Assembly (NCBI GenBank): GCA_014155875.1
Contig: JACEFZ010006318.1
Location: 988,001-1,052,000 of the forward strand
From: Cepaea nemoralis
Lineage: Eukaryota > Mollusca > Gastropoda > Stylommatophora > Helicidae
DNA: 64,000 nt
Reading direction: 5' to 3'
Shown piece by piece: positions 11,956-22,337 of the stretch (positions are counted from its first letter, which is position 1; every line of letters begins with the position of its first letter). The notes below the pieces were generated by a model that did not search any database, was not told where the DNA came from, and saw only the letters and a program-made list of their open reading frames with translations. Position numbers and translations under genes: made by a program.

Positions 11956-12949
11956 TCTCTGACATTTAAGAATAACCTGAATACAGAGAATATCACTAAT
12001 GATTTTGTATCTCTGTTACACGAGTATGTGCACGGGGGGCAACGCATATACATATATGTTGAAGGAGATTGAACACCAATATATTTGCCCGGAGCATGAG
12101 AATATTGATCAATCCTGTTAATAAATAGCACAGTTCGTTGTACCTTAGCTACGCTAAAGTGTGTTTCCCTAACAGCAGCACTTTAGTAAAGTATCAAGTT
12201 ATGCACGTCCCAGATTTTTTTTTTTATATTAGCTGAGTCCGCCAAACTTAGCTGCACTGCTCGTTCTGTGAGCGTGCAATAATAATAGCTGCTGTGGGGA
12301 ATTACTTCTGTAACACTCCCACTCGCTGACGCTGGGGGAAAGTAATAGTAACATTACGAGGGACACAGAACATGGTGAATCACTGTTGCTTTCCCACAGC
12401 AGCTCTCAAACACTTGGGGGGGGGGGGGGGGGGGGGGGTTTAGAAAAAAACAAAGAATGTAAAGGGGTAGTGAAGTACGTAACTTACGTATTACTAAGAA
12501 AATTATTACATAATGAACAAGCAGTGAATAAAAGAAAACGGAAAGGCCAGATAGAGGAGAACCCGAAGTTGTTTGCCTGCTGTTCATTGCAGTATCACAG
12601 TTTTACCGCAGAAAACCAGTACATAGTAAACGACACTTACACGCCATTCGTGCATTGGACCAATATTTGTATAGACCATTCGGTACACAAGGGTGATGTG
12701 GCATCCATTTTAGGCTGAGTCGACCTGGGAGCCAAGGTCACTTGGAAAATCCGAATTCGTCCCCTACCAGATCTCACACTATTGCTGAACATATTTTCTA
12801 AGGTGCATTCTGTGTCAGGCAAATTCTCATCTGTTTATTGTACTGTAAATACTTCCAGAAAGCAACATTAAGAGCAGCAACGTTGCTTGGTCAGATGGGT
12901 AGTTATTCGTGTAACTCTTTATATGCCGCCAACTATCAAAATTAATTTG
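11956..12949. other. Unassigned; G23 run at 12416-12438
   Basis: A homopolymer of 23 G lies at 12416-12438. A short stretch at 12715-12780 resembles the middle of SINE family 2 on the minus strand (GACCTGGGAGCCAAGGTCA). No coding sequence is recognised. Confidence 0.5.
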
Positions 12950-13240
12950 AATAACGAAGAAACAAACAATAGATTGCACGATTTATTGCCTGACACATTT
13001 CGCTGCATCTCGCCAGGTACATACTGCAGAATTCACACAACATAAAATAAAATAACTAGATAAATCCTTCAAGTATACACGTGTTCACACAGTAATGTCA
13101 ATTGACTACCACGGTAATTTTAAACTGACTAATATGTCTTTCTGTTTGCACAAAACTGGCCTATGTAGATTAATCATTATGGCTTCTGCAAACTTTAACA
13201 AGCGACTATTTTGTGTGTTAAACAACACGCGAAATGCACT
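12950..13240 (+). repeat. Dispersed repeat R6, copy 2
   Basis: Best preserved plus-strand copy: GATTTATTGCCTGACACATT, then GCATCTCGCCAGGTACATAC, then CACACAACATAAA. It matches the minus-strand copy at 22045-22260 over about 170 bp, including a later CAATTG-CTACCA-GGTAAT block near 13098-13120. Confidence 0.6.
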
Positions 13241-13417
13241 GTCTCTATCAATCACATTGCCGCTTTCCAACACATGCCTAGCAATTGATGAAGTGGGAAG
13301 TTTCCGGTGTGTCGCTCCCCCCTCCTCCTTAAGCTCCCATCGCCGGTGTATAATATCTTGTTAATCCATTGAGGTGTATGTTTAGCAACTCTGAATATCT
13401 AACTTAAATGAAAATGG

Positions 13418-13765
13418 CCCGGGAAGGCAAACCCGATAAAAAACGCCCGCTAACGTCGGATGTGTTGGACTAAGAGCGCATAACGTGACACATCGCAATT
13501 ACGTCTGACAAAACACTCTGGATGACTGCAGAAGAAGAAGAAGAAGAAGAAGAAGAAGAAGAAGAAGAAGAAGAAGAAGAAGAAGAAGACGAAGAAGAAG
13601 AAGAAGAAGAAGAAGAAGAAGAAAGAGAAGAAGAAGAAGAAGAAGAAGCAGAAGAAGAAGAAGAAGAAGCAGAAGAAGAAGAAGAAGAAGAAGAAGAAGA
13701 AGAAGAAGAAGAAGAAGAAGAAGAAGAAGAAGAAGAAGAAGAAGAAGAAGAAGAAGAAGAAGAAC
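13418..13765 (+). mobile_element. SINE family 4 copy whose GAA tail has expanded to about 235 bp
   Basis: A short plus-strand body (13418-13526) starting CCCGGGAAGG and containing GTCGGATGTGTTGG runs into an interrupted (GAA)n tract at about 13527-13765. The whole unit is flanked by perfect 9-bp direct repeats TGAAAATGG at 13409-13417 and 13766-13774. The repeats enclose body and tract together, so the tract is the 3' tail of this insertion, later expanded. The poly-Glu frame on the plus strand and poly-Phe frame on the minus strand are artefacts. Confidence 0.88.
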
Positions 13766-13983
13766 TGAAAATGGAAGGTTGAAAATTCGAATATAATAAT
13801 AACTTGCTCAGAATACCAAGATACCGATACAGACAGAACTAAAAGTAAATGGGATATACTTCCTTTGTACAATGTTATAAATCCCATAAATGGCAGAGAA
13901 TACTAATACAATCTCAAAGGCAACCTATCTGTTTCTTATGTAAATTATATAAAAAGAGTTTGTGTGCACGTTTCTCCTATCAT

Positions 13984-14019
13984 AGTCATCATCATCATCA
14001 TCCTCATCATCATCATCAT
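13984..14019 (+). repeat. (CAT)n microsatellite
   Basis: About twelve CAT/CAC triplets with one or two interruptions. Confidence 0.85.
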
Positions 14020-14179
14020 GTGCACGCCATCTCACAAGAACACCAGTCTTGGATAGGATCATTGTTTTGTCCAGATTAAGCCATGTGACCAAGCCGTTCA
14101 TGTATTTATCTCTTTGCCTTCTCCTTGCTCGTTTCCCATCAATTTTAGACCGATATTTGTACTGAACAGTCCACATTCA

Positions 14180-14350
14180 GTGGGTGTTGTGGTCAGTATC
14201 ATTTCAACCGTGTTTATTTCCTGAGACATTTCGTGGTACCCATGTTTGGTTGAGAGCCCAAATCAATTACAAAAATTCGAATCCTCCCCAATGCGGATAT
14301 AACGCATGGCCATCAGTCCGGCAGGCCAGCGTCTAGCCACTACGTTAGCG
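14180..14350 (-). mobile_element. SINE family 2 copy (minus)
   Basis: The minus strand shows the family-2 tRNA-like head (GTAGTGGCTAGACGC-type box A near 14340) followed by a diverged box B, a run of A/T, and the core CGAAATGTCTCAGGAAAT. Confidence 0.55.
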
Positions 14351-14394
14351 CAGCTGATTTATGAGTGCATGGACATGTATAGTTACATTTGCAA

Positions 14395-14550
14395 TTAACC
14401 GATTCAGTGCCAAACAAACAGCAAGTTTGGACGACGCATGATATACAATCAAGGGAACAAGTATTATAAAGTACACTTCCGTTCACTGAGCAATTAAAAT
14501 TGCGGAAGATACCACGAAACAAATAATACGATGACTAGTATGGCGATATA
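14395..14550. mobile_element. TTAA-flanked MITE, copy 2, right end lost
   Basis: The left end is TTAACCGATTCAGTGCCA at 14395-14412. The interior carries the same GTTCACTGAGCAATT, TTGCGGAAGATACCA and GGCGATATATCGT blocks as the copies at 7487 and 23191. The right end is replaced by the SINE that follows. Confidence 0.62.
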
Positions 14551-14551
14551 T

Positions 14552-14790
14552 CGTGCCTAGGGGTTAACGTCTTTATCCGTAATCCCATATATTCTCGTGA
14601 GTAACGTAACCGGTGCGAGAATCGGTTGCCGTTCTCGCCGCGTTGATAACTTACGGGGTATGTGAGTCGGTCGATCAGAAAGCAGTGGCAAACTACTGAG
14701 CGTATTCTTGCCTAGTACATCAACAGCAGCTGAAAAATGCTGATGTTGACTGCAACGCCCTGTAAGGGATATGAAAAAAAAAAATCCATG
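14552..14790 (+). mobile_element. SINE family 1 copy (plus)
   Basis: Near full length and homologous to 49293-49530: tRNA-like head with TCCGTAATCCCATA, the motif CAGAAAGCAGTGGCAAACTA, then CAGCAGCTGAAAAATGCTGA and the 3' end CTGTAAGGGATATG, finishing in A12. No clear target duplication was found. Confidence 0.75.
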
Positions 14791-14801
14791 TGATCTCACT
14801 T

Positions 14802-15520
14802 CTTCTTCTTCTTCTTTCGTTCGCTTGAAACATGTCTACAACTGCAATGTCGTCTCTTGTATGAATCTAACAGTCTTTTTTAGTTCATTCAGCGGTCCAT
14901 AGAGTTTATCTTCCACTGTTGTCTCTCTAGGCCAGAAGGTTCGCCTGGATATGTTGTAGTTTGGGCAATCCTGGAGTATGTGCTCTGCTGTCTGCGACGC
15001 CAAACCACATGTGCACATGGCTGAGTCACCAATCTTGAATTTTGTATACAAGTGGTTGCGTAATCTATTGTGTCCTGTTCTGAGGCGCAGAAGAATGACC
15101 TGTTCTGATCTGTCCATAACGTGGTAGTCGTCTTGAGTAAGGTTTGGAGGCTTTCTGATTGATTTGATCATTCTTTTCTTTTGGTGGTATGTAATAGGCA
15201 CATCAGGTTGTTCTTCTTTTGCTCCTTCCTTAGCCAATCGATCAGCTCTGTCGTTTCCGGGGACTCCACAGTGGGATGGTATCCACTGTATGGTGATCTT
15301 ACGCTGACTGCTAAGTTCAGAAAGTAGTGTCCTCAGAACTGACAATTTCCCAGACAGGAGCGCCTCTATTACGGATTTTGCATCTGTCAATATCACTGCA
15401 GGTTGTGTACCATGGCTGGTATTTTGTAATTTCTCTGTGGCTATCTTGATTGTGATCTCACATTTAGCGATATAATATCTTTCGGGAACTGAATCAGTTG
15501 CGTAAACAAATGAGACATTC
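14802..15520 (-). pseudogene. LINE 'C' copy 1, RNase H and C-terminal part
   Basis: Minus strand, starting with a (GAA)n tail at about 14802-14818. The open frame encodes the second half of an RNase H domain (LTDAKSVIEALLSGK with its Asp, then WIPSHCGVPGNDRADRLA) and a C-terminal zinc-knuckle-like region (CTCG, 12 residues later HILQDC). It is about 85-90% identical by eye to the copy at 41786-43738. Homology stops near 15520, and the remaining open codons up to 15723 are flanking DNA read by chance. Confidence 0.85.
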
Positions 15521-15889
15521 GCCAAAAAAGAAAAAAAATATAAATAAACATAAGAAACAAAGCAAGTAAAAAGTGTGCTACCATGGTTCTTGTGGGCCCA
15601 GAAGAGTATCACATACAATGAATGAATCACCAACAAACGAGAAGTCGAATCGGTAAGCTTAACAAGAACACGATCACAGATGACAAAATTGACGTTGCGG
15701 CAAAAGCCTTCGTTAGCACACAATCAAACACACGCCAATACAACTGCATGAAAATATACATACATGTATAAAAGTTACTCATCTGTTTCTTTGCTATGGA
15801 CTTAACATGTGTGTGGTCGGATACCGCATGTATGGTTATAACAACGCAGCTAGACCGGAAATGCGGCTTTTACGGGAAAGCAGAGGTCA
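15521..15889. other. Unassigned sequence
   Basis: An open minus-strand frame continues from the LINE fragment through this stretch but has no homology to the LINE and no known motif. Nothing else is recognised. Confidence 0.45.
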
Positions 15890-16140
15890 AGAGTAGCAAA
15901 GAATAAAAAAAGTCGCTTAAAAGTCGACAGGGTCGATTTCATTGCACCGGGTTTTATCCCATATGGTTCGGTCTCTTTCCGCAGCACGGAAACCGTCGCA
16001 CAAAGCACGAACTCCGTAGCTTTGGTGATGACCCACAGGAGTCTCCGAAACATTTAACTCGTAAACCGAAGGACGCGGCCCGGAATCGAACCCACAGCCT
16101 TCGGAGCACGAGTCAAACGGTTTGACCACTTCCCCACATA
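15890..16140 (-). mobile_element. SINE family 3 copy (minus)
   Basis: Read on the minus strand, the head is tRNA-like: box A GGGGAAGTGGTCAAACCG and box B GGGTTCGATTCC, followed by a body containing TTTCGGAGACTCCTGTGGG and ending near ACCCTGTCGACTTTTAAGCG. Copies at 20222-20407 and 28725-28965 share the same order of blocks. Confidence 0.7.
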
Positions 16141-16575
16141 TATGGCAACCTGTCATGCAAATGATAAGAGGCCACCGAGGAGAGTTGGCATAGATTTGGC
16201 TACCTAAAACTTCAGAAAACTTTAGCTGCACAATCCAACCAATCACGAGCACGTTCACAAAGAGCTTGGCGTGAGTTGATTGTGTGCCTAAGCTTCATTG
16301 GGAGGCATCAGCTAAGGTAAGTAAACGGCAAAGGTAGCCCCATATGATAGACTGCGTCGGAGTGTGTAGTGTTAGGACATTAACATATTCTAGGCCACGA
16401 CATTTGAATTAGGGTGGGCAGAGTTCTTTCTCGCAGCCTTTTCCTTCCCAAGTATTTTCCATAAAATTATGAAAATTGTCTGGCACCGATGTTTGTGATG
16501 CTGGGTTGACCCCAAACCCGTACTGAATAAGTAAATGATCCGTTTACACACTTTAAGGCATACTATGCATATGGT
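16141..16575. other. Unassigned sequence
   Basis: No coding sequence or repeat family is recognised. Confidence 0.45.
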
Positions 16576-16579
16576 GCTT

Positions 16580-16790
16580 AATGTTAAAATTAGTTGCATA
16601 TCCTTTACAGGACGTCGCAGTTAACACCAGCTTTTTACTGTTGTGATCGCTTGGCAAGTTTACGTTCAGTAGTTTGCCGTTGCTCTCTGAACGACCGGCA
16701 CCCATACCATTTCGTAAAAAAAAAAAAAACGTAAGGCGGTCTGCTGCCAAATCGCCCTCAGCTATGTTTCAAGCGCTGGTATGCGAGATT
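16580..16790 (-). mobile_element. SINE family 1 copy (minus)
   Basis: Minus-strand copy of the family complete at 49293-49530. From the low-coordinate side: CATATCCTTTACAGGACGTC (reverse of the 3' end), TTTGCCGTTGCTCTCTGAAC (reverse of the TTCAGAGAGCAACGGCAAA block), a run of A and the tRNA-like head at about 16740-16790. Confidence 0.7.
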
Positions 16791-16794
16791 ACGA

Positions 16795-17065
16795 ACTTCG
16801 TCCTTAACCTCTTCGCCACGTAGTCGGCCATATGGTGCTAGACTAGACACATAATGTATAGAATAGACCAACCAGCATTCGGTGTGAGATAAGGTCAGTA
16901 GTACGCCTTCCGCTTTACTTCCCAAGACATTTCCTGGTGCCAAGTTTCGGCTCTGTGGGCCTGGAAGTCCATGTCAATTTTTAAAAAAAATCCGTTTCGA
17001 TTGGGATTCGAACACAGGACTTCTCGGCCGGTAAGCAAGCGTGATGGTCCAGAGGCGGCCATTTA
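16795..17065 (-). mobile_element. SINE family 2 copy (minus)
   Basis: The minus strand has a tRNA-like head at about 17010-17065 with box B-like GTGTTCGAATCCC, an A/T run, and the core GGCACCAGGAAATGTCTTGG, then GAAGTAAA. Confidence 0.7.
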
Positions 17066-17269
17066 CGTTCAAGATGTCGATGTTCAAAGTGTTTTGCACT
17101 GCGCTATGGAGATTCCCAAATATACGAAATAGACTACTGTTAGGGCGTAAATAAAATAATCCTTTCTCTGATCGGAATGTAATCTGGTTGGCAAGAGCAC
17201 TAACCCATATAGTATACCACTAGACGTAAGAAATGTAAATGCCCTTTATTCCATCCCTTGAGACATAAC

Positions 17270-17490
17270 GGGTATATGGTTCTAACGTCATATTTGTAGA
17301 GATTAATCGGCGTTCGATGCGTGAAATAGTCAGCATCCCGCTGGTCATCATTACTTCCCAGAACATTTTCTAGAACCCAATTTACGCTGGGTCTACCCGG
17401 GAGTCCTGGTCATTTCGGAGGTTCGAACACATGACTACTCGGCCGGCAAGCGTGCTAGTCATTGTGCTAACGCAACTCCCAATTATACGA
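17270..17490 (-). mobile_element. SINE family 2 copy (minus), second of a pair
   Basis: The head lies near 17440-17490 (TTAGCACAATGACTAGCACG) and the body contains GGTTCTAGAAAATGTTCTGG and GAAGTAA. It lies about 200 bp from the preceding copy in the same orientation. Confidence 0.65.
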
Positions 17491-18344
17491 AATAGACTAT
17501 CTTGGCTTGGTCACAGGAGGAGACTTGATGGTCTACCAGTAAAATTATCGGATGACAAAATCATGGAATAAAGACAAAGAGACTGATAATCCACAGGCTG
17601 GCAAGGAAATTCAAGTTCTGACTTATCGCTGGGCTCAAAATGAGGGACAATGTCATGACGACGTCAACACCCTTCTTCGGAATGACTAATCTGATCATGA
17701 TGATAATGATGATGTTTTCCTTTAACTCCTTCTGTTGTAAGCACAAAGAAATACTACTTGGTGCAGAAAGATTTAATGAGCTGCTGCTCTTCCTCCTCCT
17801 CCTCCTTCGTCTTCTTCCTCTTCTCCTCCTCCTCCTCCTCAGGGTCGTGCCGTGCCGTGCTATGATACAGAAAGGCAGCCGCATCAGGTGGCACCGTAGG
17901 GGAGGGGGGATTAAAAAGGGGCGACATTTTAAAATAAACAAAAACACGTAAGCGGCGGCATTTCGAAGACTTGAAAATCTACCGCACGGTACTGCTCCTC
18001 CTCCTTATCTAAATTTAGCAGTATACACAGTTAATGTGTTGCCTACACGTGCAGTCGTCAGCAGGACACACACCTGGTGAGTTGTAAGATTAAACAACTG
18101 ATTCAGCGCAAGAAGTTGACCAAGGAATGCACGGAACGAAGAAACGCAGAAAACACGAATAAATACTAACAAACACGTACTTAGTGGGTTACAGGACTAC
18201 ACCTGCTAAAAGATTTTCAACAATGCAAAAGAATGTTTTAGAATAACTTGAAAACATGCAATTACGAGTATTATTCTGTTTATCAGTTACCTGGTTTCCA
18301 AAACAGTGAAATATATTATTAGTTTGCATGAACTGTGCGGAACA
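17491..18344. other. Unassigned; CTC/CTT-rich tract at 17788-17842
   Basis: An imperfect pyrimidine triplet tract lies at 17788-17842. The frames across it (Leu-rich and Arg-rich) follow from the repeat. No gene is recognised. Confidence 0.5.
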
Positions 18345-18348
18345 AAAA

Positions 18349-18350
18349 TG

Positions 18351-18407
<57 letters not shown>

Positions 18408-18495
18408 GGCAGGCAGGCAGGCAGGCAGGCAGACAGACAGACAGACAGACACCAACCGACCGACCGACAGAGAGACAGACAGACAGACAGATAGA
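18349..18495 (+). repeat. (GACA)n with internal (GGCA)n and (GACC)n variants
   Basis: A tetranucleotide tract: GACA units, a block of GGCA units at about 18406-18431, more GACA, short GACC and GAGA variants near 18455-18475, then GACA to about 18490. Reading frames across it (DRQT and VCLS types) are artefacts. Confidence 0.95.
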
Positions 18496-18777
18496 CTATA
18501 TTCATAAGGGGACATACAGAAAGTAATCAGACAGAAACAATAGGAATAGGTGCAGGAGATGAAGGAAAACGTGTAATTCATATTCTGTATACCATCTGTT
18601 AGCCTGCGGCTGACTCCGAGCCCGGTGTTCGGGATTTCGAAACTGCATGCACTACCCCACAAACCACAGACGCCCACAAACATGAACTTCAAACATTAGT
18701 TCTGAACTGCTGGGGCGTATGCAGTACGTTGGAAAGGTCAAGGACGAAGGCGGAAGATATTATTCGTTGTTTTATGT
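18496..18777. other. Unassigned sequence
   Basis: Nothing is recognised between the tetranucleotide tract and the next SINE. Confidence 0.45.
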
Positions 18778-18960
18778 TGCGCCTGGCCGAGTGGCTAGAA
18801 CGCCGGCACTCATTCAGTTGACCTAGGCTCGTTCCTCGGGAGGGGGGGGGGCGGGGGCGGTGGGACCCTAGCCTGCACAGTTCGCAGTCACTGCACTAGC
18901 CAGGCGGCCTTAATTCTTCAGGCTCAATACCCTCTGTCCTACACCGTAAGGTATTACTAT
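18778..18960 (+). mobile_element. SINE family 5 copy (plus)
   Basis: A tRNA-like head (GCCTGGCCGAGTGGCTAGAA as box A, GGCTCGTTCCTC as a decayed box B) runs into a G-rich stretch and then GCCTGCACAGTTCGCAGT and CTGTCCTACACCGTAAGG. The second half matches 32928-33110 on the minus strand over about 90 bp. Confidence 0.6.
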
Positions 18961-19402
18961 TATATATTGTGTATTTTTAATGACTATGCAGTGTTCGAAA
19001 ATATTGACGGTCCACGGTTTGTATTCACCCTCTGTAAAGTTCATTCAACCCAATAGGTAAATACAAAAACTTGAACCGGCAATATTTTCAAACACTGCAG
19101 TCATTAAGAATACACCCTGTAGGAAGTAATGGCAGTATTGTTTTAATTGCGTGGCAAATATGCGAAAAACACAGCAGTGGATAAAGTCAGCAACGTAAGC
19201 GGGGAGCAAAGTTTAAAAAAAAAAAAGGCTGAATGAGGAATAAAACAAAACCATTTGGGAACATGTGAAGGAGACGCAAAGTAGGACGCTATTTATGGTA
19301 GGAGAAAATTCGAGCCCATTCCTCTCTGGTCGCAATTTTTTTGTTGAGACTGCGAGAACTACGAAGTATAATTTACCAATTCTTATCTTTTATGACTCAA
19401 CA
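18961..19402. other. Unassigned sequence
   Basis: No gene or repeat family is recognised. An A12 run lies near 19215. Confidence 0.45.
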
Positions 19403-19403
19403 T

Positions 19404-19576
19404 AAAGATAAGTCCTGTGCACATTTTTAACCCATTCGGTCTCTGACAACTGTTTTTATGTTTACCTACTGTACTCTAGTTATTGCTTTAAAGATAAGCC
19501 GTATGCACATTTTTAACCCATTCGGTCTCTGACAACTGTTTTTACGTTTACCTACTGTGTTCTAGTTATTGCTTTA
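19404..19576 (+). repeat. 86-bp tandem repeat, units 1 and 2
   Basis: Unit 1 starts at 19404 and unit 2 at 19490, exactly 86 bp apart, with few differences. Each contains TTTTTAACCCATTCGGTCTC and TCTAGTTATTGCTTTA. A third unit is displaced to 20135-20221 by an insertion. The TTAACCCATTC segment resembles the end of the TTAA-flanked MITE of this window. Confidence 0.88.
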
Positions 19577-20119
19577 TTTATATTTTATTTTTTTGGGGGT
19601 ACGGGATGTCAGGCATTGGTAGCACCTTTGGTAAGGATGACTCTCATGTCCTTTTCAGGACCCATCCCCCACTGGTCCAAGCCTGACACCCAGCTCGTGC
19701 CTGTGGCTCCTAGTAGCTGTCAGCATGCGACAGCGGCCACCCCCGGGCACCGCTTTGAGAGGCTGGCTAAACCAGGTGTGGGTATCCGATTTGGTGTTAA
19801 ACCAAGAGGTAAACTAAGGTATGCCTACCCAGCATGTGAAGACAGGATTCGGCAGACTGCGCGGAAGAAATCATTCCTGATTCAACGGGCAAGACGGCGT
19901 TTACCTGCAAAGCGTTGTGGAACGTGATGTGCACGGCAAGGCACGTAGAGCGCCCTGGTCATCCACTGCACCTGTATTCGTCTCCAGTCGTCTCGACTTG
20001 TCTTGCCACTGGACTCAGATGGACTCAGGCGAGAGAGTGAGGTCGACGAATTGCGCAACTCTTCCTCACTTTATTCCAAGTCATCGCGCAAGTCATTCTT
20101 CATCCAACGTCATCCAACG
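19577..20119 (+). mobile_element. Retroposed insertion splitting the 86-bp tandem array
   Basis: A 543-bp segment lies between perfect 16-bp direct repeats TCTAGTTATTGCTTTA at 19561-19576 and 20120-20135. The right end carries tandem CATCCAACGT decamers, which look like a LINE 3' tail and place the element on the plus strand. Two short open frames (103 and 86 codons) have no recognised motif. It is probably a 5'-truncated LINE or a non-autonomous derivative. The repeat that defines the target duplication also belongs to the tandem unit, so the duplication could in part be unit sequence. Confidence 0.65.
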
Positions 20120-20134
20120 TCTAGTTATTGCTTT

Positions 20135-20221
20135 AAATATAAGCCGTATGTATATTTTTAACCCATTCGGTCTCTGACAACTGTTTTTATGTTTACCTAC
20201 TGAGTTCTAGTTATTGCTTTA
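20135..20221 (+). repeat. 86-bp tandem repeat, unit 3
   Basis: Same sequence as units 1 and 2, restarted after the insertion. Its end, ATTGCTTTA at 20213-20221, recurs at 20408-20416 beyond the next SINE. Confidence 0.85.
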
Positions 20222-20407
20222 GAAGAGTTAACGGCCAGAGGGTCGACTTTATTGCACAGTTTCATCACATAGGGCGGCCTGTCAAAAGCGACCCCTATGA
20301 GTCTCCGAGACAATTGAATTCGTGAACCGACTGACGGGGCCGAGAACCAAACCCACAATATTCGGAGCTGAAGGCAGGCGGCTTATCCACTTCGCCACGG
20401 GGACCTC
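20222..20407 (-). mobile_element. SINE family 3 copy with 9-bp target duplication
   Basis: Minus-strand family-3 element. The tRNA-like head is at the high-coordinate end (CGTGGCGAAGTGGATAAGCC as box A, GGGTTTGGTTCTC as a decayed box B). It is flanked by ATTGCTTTA at 20213-20221 and 20408-20416, so it inserted at the end of the 86-bp unit. Confidence 0.7.
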
Positions 20408-20449
20408 ATTGCTTTATTTGCACCTGTCCCTGACAGTTATTAGCGGGCG

Positions 20450-20765
20450 TGTAGGTGTAACGGTTATGATGTTAACGCCGACAGTGGCGAGATTGCGGTC
20501 GCACGGGATTCGATGCCTGCAGTCGCTGTTAGCTACGGGAGGGAGAGGAGAGACTGGTCGTAATGCCGCATACCGCGTTCGAAACACCGCTGCTGGCGAT
20601 TTGGAAGCAGACCGCATTGCGTTGGCTTCCATACAATGGTATGAGCGCCAGTCGGTCAGAAAACAATGGCAAACTGATGAACGTAAACTTGCCCAGGTAT
20701 CACAAACAGCTAAAACATTCTGCGGTTGATTTATACGTCCTGTAAAGGATATGCAACTAAACTTA
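20450..20765 (+). mobile_element. SINE family 1 copy (plus)
   Basis: The head contains TAATGCCGCATACCGCGTTC and GTTCGAAACACCGCTGC; the body has GGTCAGAAAACAATGGCAAA and the 3' end is CTGTAAAGGATATGCAACTA. An extra stretch at 20450-20550 before the head is of unknown origin. Confidence 0.75.
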
Positions 20766-20989
20766 ACACGACGTAGGGACGAATAAAGCATGTATCAGCT
20801 TCTTATTTTTTATATGAATGTTGATAATTGGATATTTTAGAATATGTGCTATTTGATAGTTGATGTTGTTACTTTCTGCATTCTCATTTCTATTTCTCTA
20901 TCTACTTCCATCCCCTGTTAACACACTGTCCAGACACTTGTACGTTCTAACTTATGTTAATGTTTTCTATCCATATGTGCGTTATATTA

Positions 20990-21800
20990 CATTGGTGTTC
21001 TTCGAATTGTCAAAAACTCTGTCGTTTCGATGTCAATCTTCATATTAAAATTCTGACAGAACTGCAAAGGCAATTTATACGGTGTTGGAGATCTGCATTG
21101 TTCTCATACAGTGGTTGTCAATGTAAACTCTCTGATTGTGAATGTGATTCTTTTGTAATCTTATCCACATAGACGATGAACAAAAGTGGTGATACAACAC
21201 ATACTTGTATGACGCCTGGTATTACTTGGAATCAGGTTGTCGTGATGACATTTGTTTGTACTGCACATTCACTGTATAGATACACAGCCCCGATGATATC
21301 CAACAGCTGCACAGTTACACCGTATTCTTTGAGCACTTTCCACAGCTTATTCCTATTTACTAGGTCAAATGGATTTTCTTGATCTATGAAAGCCACACTT
21401 AGTTAGTATGCTAAAGATTTCTGACTTATCTGTTTCAATTAAAAAATGGCATCAATACATCCTCTTCCTCTTCTAAACCCAAACTGATCACTACTTAGAA
21501 GCGGTTCTATTTTGTATCTTGATGTATGTGCTACCATTTTGCATACAATTTTCCTACACGGTTGAGCATAGATCTGCCTCCATATGTATTATTGCTGTCT
21601 ATGGTTTTGCTACCCTTGTTCTTCCATAAAGATAAACCACAGCTCTGCCATTCTTGTGGTACTCTCCTCCCTTACCATGCCTTGTTAAATATGGTTATTT
21701 ACAATTTTATCCCTATCTCCTGGTGTACTTTGATGGCTTCAGCTGAAATATTATCAATGTATGTAGCTTATAATATCATTAATAGCTAATAAATGCTGGG
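20990..21800 (-). pseudogene. Old LINE reverse transcriptase fragment
   Basis: Minus strand with many stops and frame changes. Recognisable in order are LWKNKG, LLNRVGKLYAK, GRGCIDAIF, VAFIDQENPFDLVNR, LWKVLKEYGV and GCVVSPLLF-like VVSPLLFIVYVDKI. These are the finger and palm motifs of a LINE reverse transcriptase. The FADD/YADD region is not visible. The decay is much greater than in the LINE copies between 47 and 58 kb. Confidence 0.75.
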
Positions 21801-22044
21801 GTTGATTGAGACGTCATGGAAAGGAAAGGACACGCAATCGACTTTTACTAGTTTTACTATTAATTATTTATTATTATAGTTCACCACTGGGGTCGGTCAA
21901 GCCTCATAATTGGTACTAAGAAAGCGTCCGTCAGGTAGCGAAAGACAGCGATAAACAGGCATGGTTAACATAACCTCGTTACGCCATGGCCTAGGCCTAG
22001 ATGACTGTGTGAAGGCCTAAAAACTAACATTTCACTCCAGAACA
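21801..22044. other. Mostly unassigned; SINE 1 tail remnant at its start
   Basis: About 45 bp at 21792-21835 (AAATGCTGGGGTTGATTGAG onward) matches the 3' part of SINE family 1. Nothing else is recognised. Confidence 0.5.
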
Positions 22045-22260
22045 ATACAAAAATAATACATTTTAATTTTAAAATTATTACCATGGTAGACAATTGAAAT
22101 TACTCTGCGAATATAATATGTCACATTTTATGTGTCTATTTCAGCTTGAACTATTTATATAATAACTTTATGTTGTGTGATTTATAAGGTATTTACCTGA
22201 CGAGATGCAACAAAATGTGTCAGGCAATAAATCCTGCAATCTATTGTGTGTATCGTTGTT
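22045..22260 (-). repeat. Dispersed repeat R6, copy 3 (minus)
   Basis: The minus strand matches 12950-13130: ATAGATTGCAGGATTTATTG, CATCTCGTCAGGTAAATAC, CACACAACATAAA and later TCAATTGTCTACCATGGTAA. Confidence 0.62.
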
Positions 22261-22337
22261 AATCAAATACAAAATGTATAAATTACTCAGTTCAAAGCGC
22301 CATCATTTATTATACAGTGTAAATAGTATGAGCACAC

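Noticed and set aside
13522..13887. Poly-Glu (plus) and poly-Phe (minus) open frames
   Set aside because: They are translations of the GAA tail of a SINE, with no gene context.
18287..18692. VCLS-rich membrane-like frame
   Set aside because: It arises from the GACA tetranucleotide tract.
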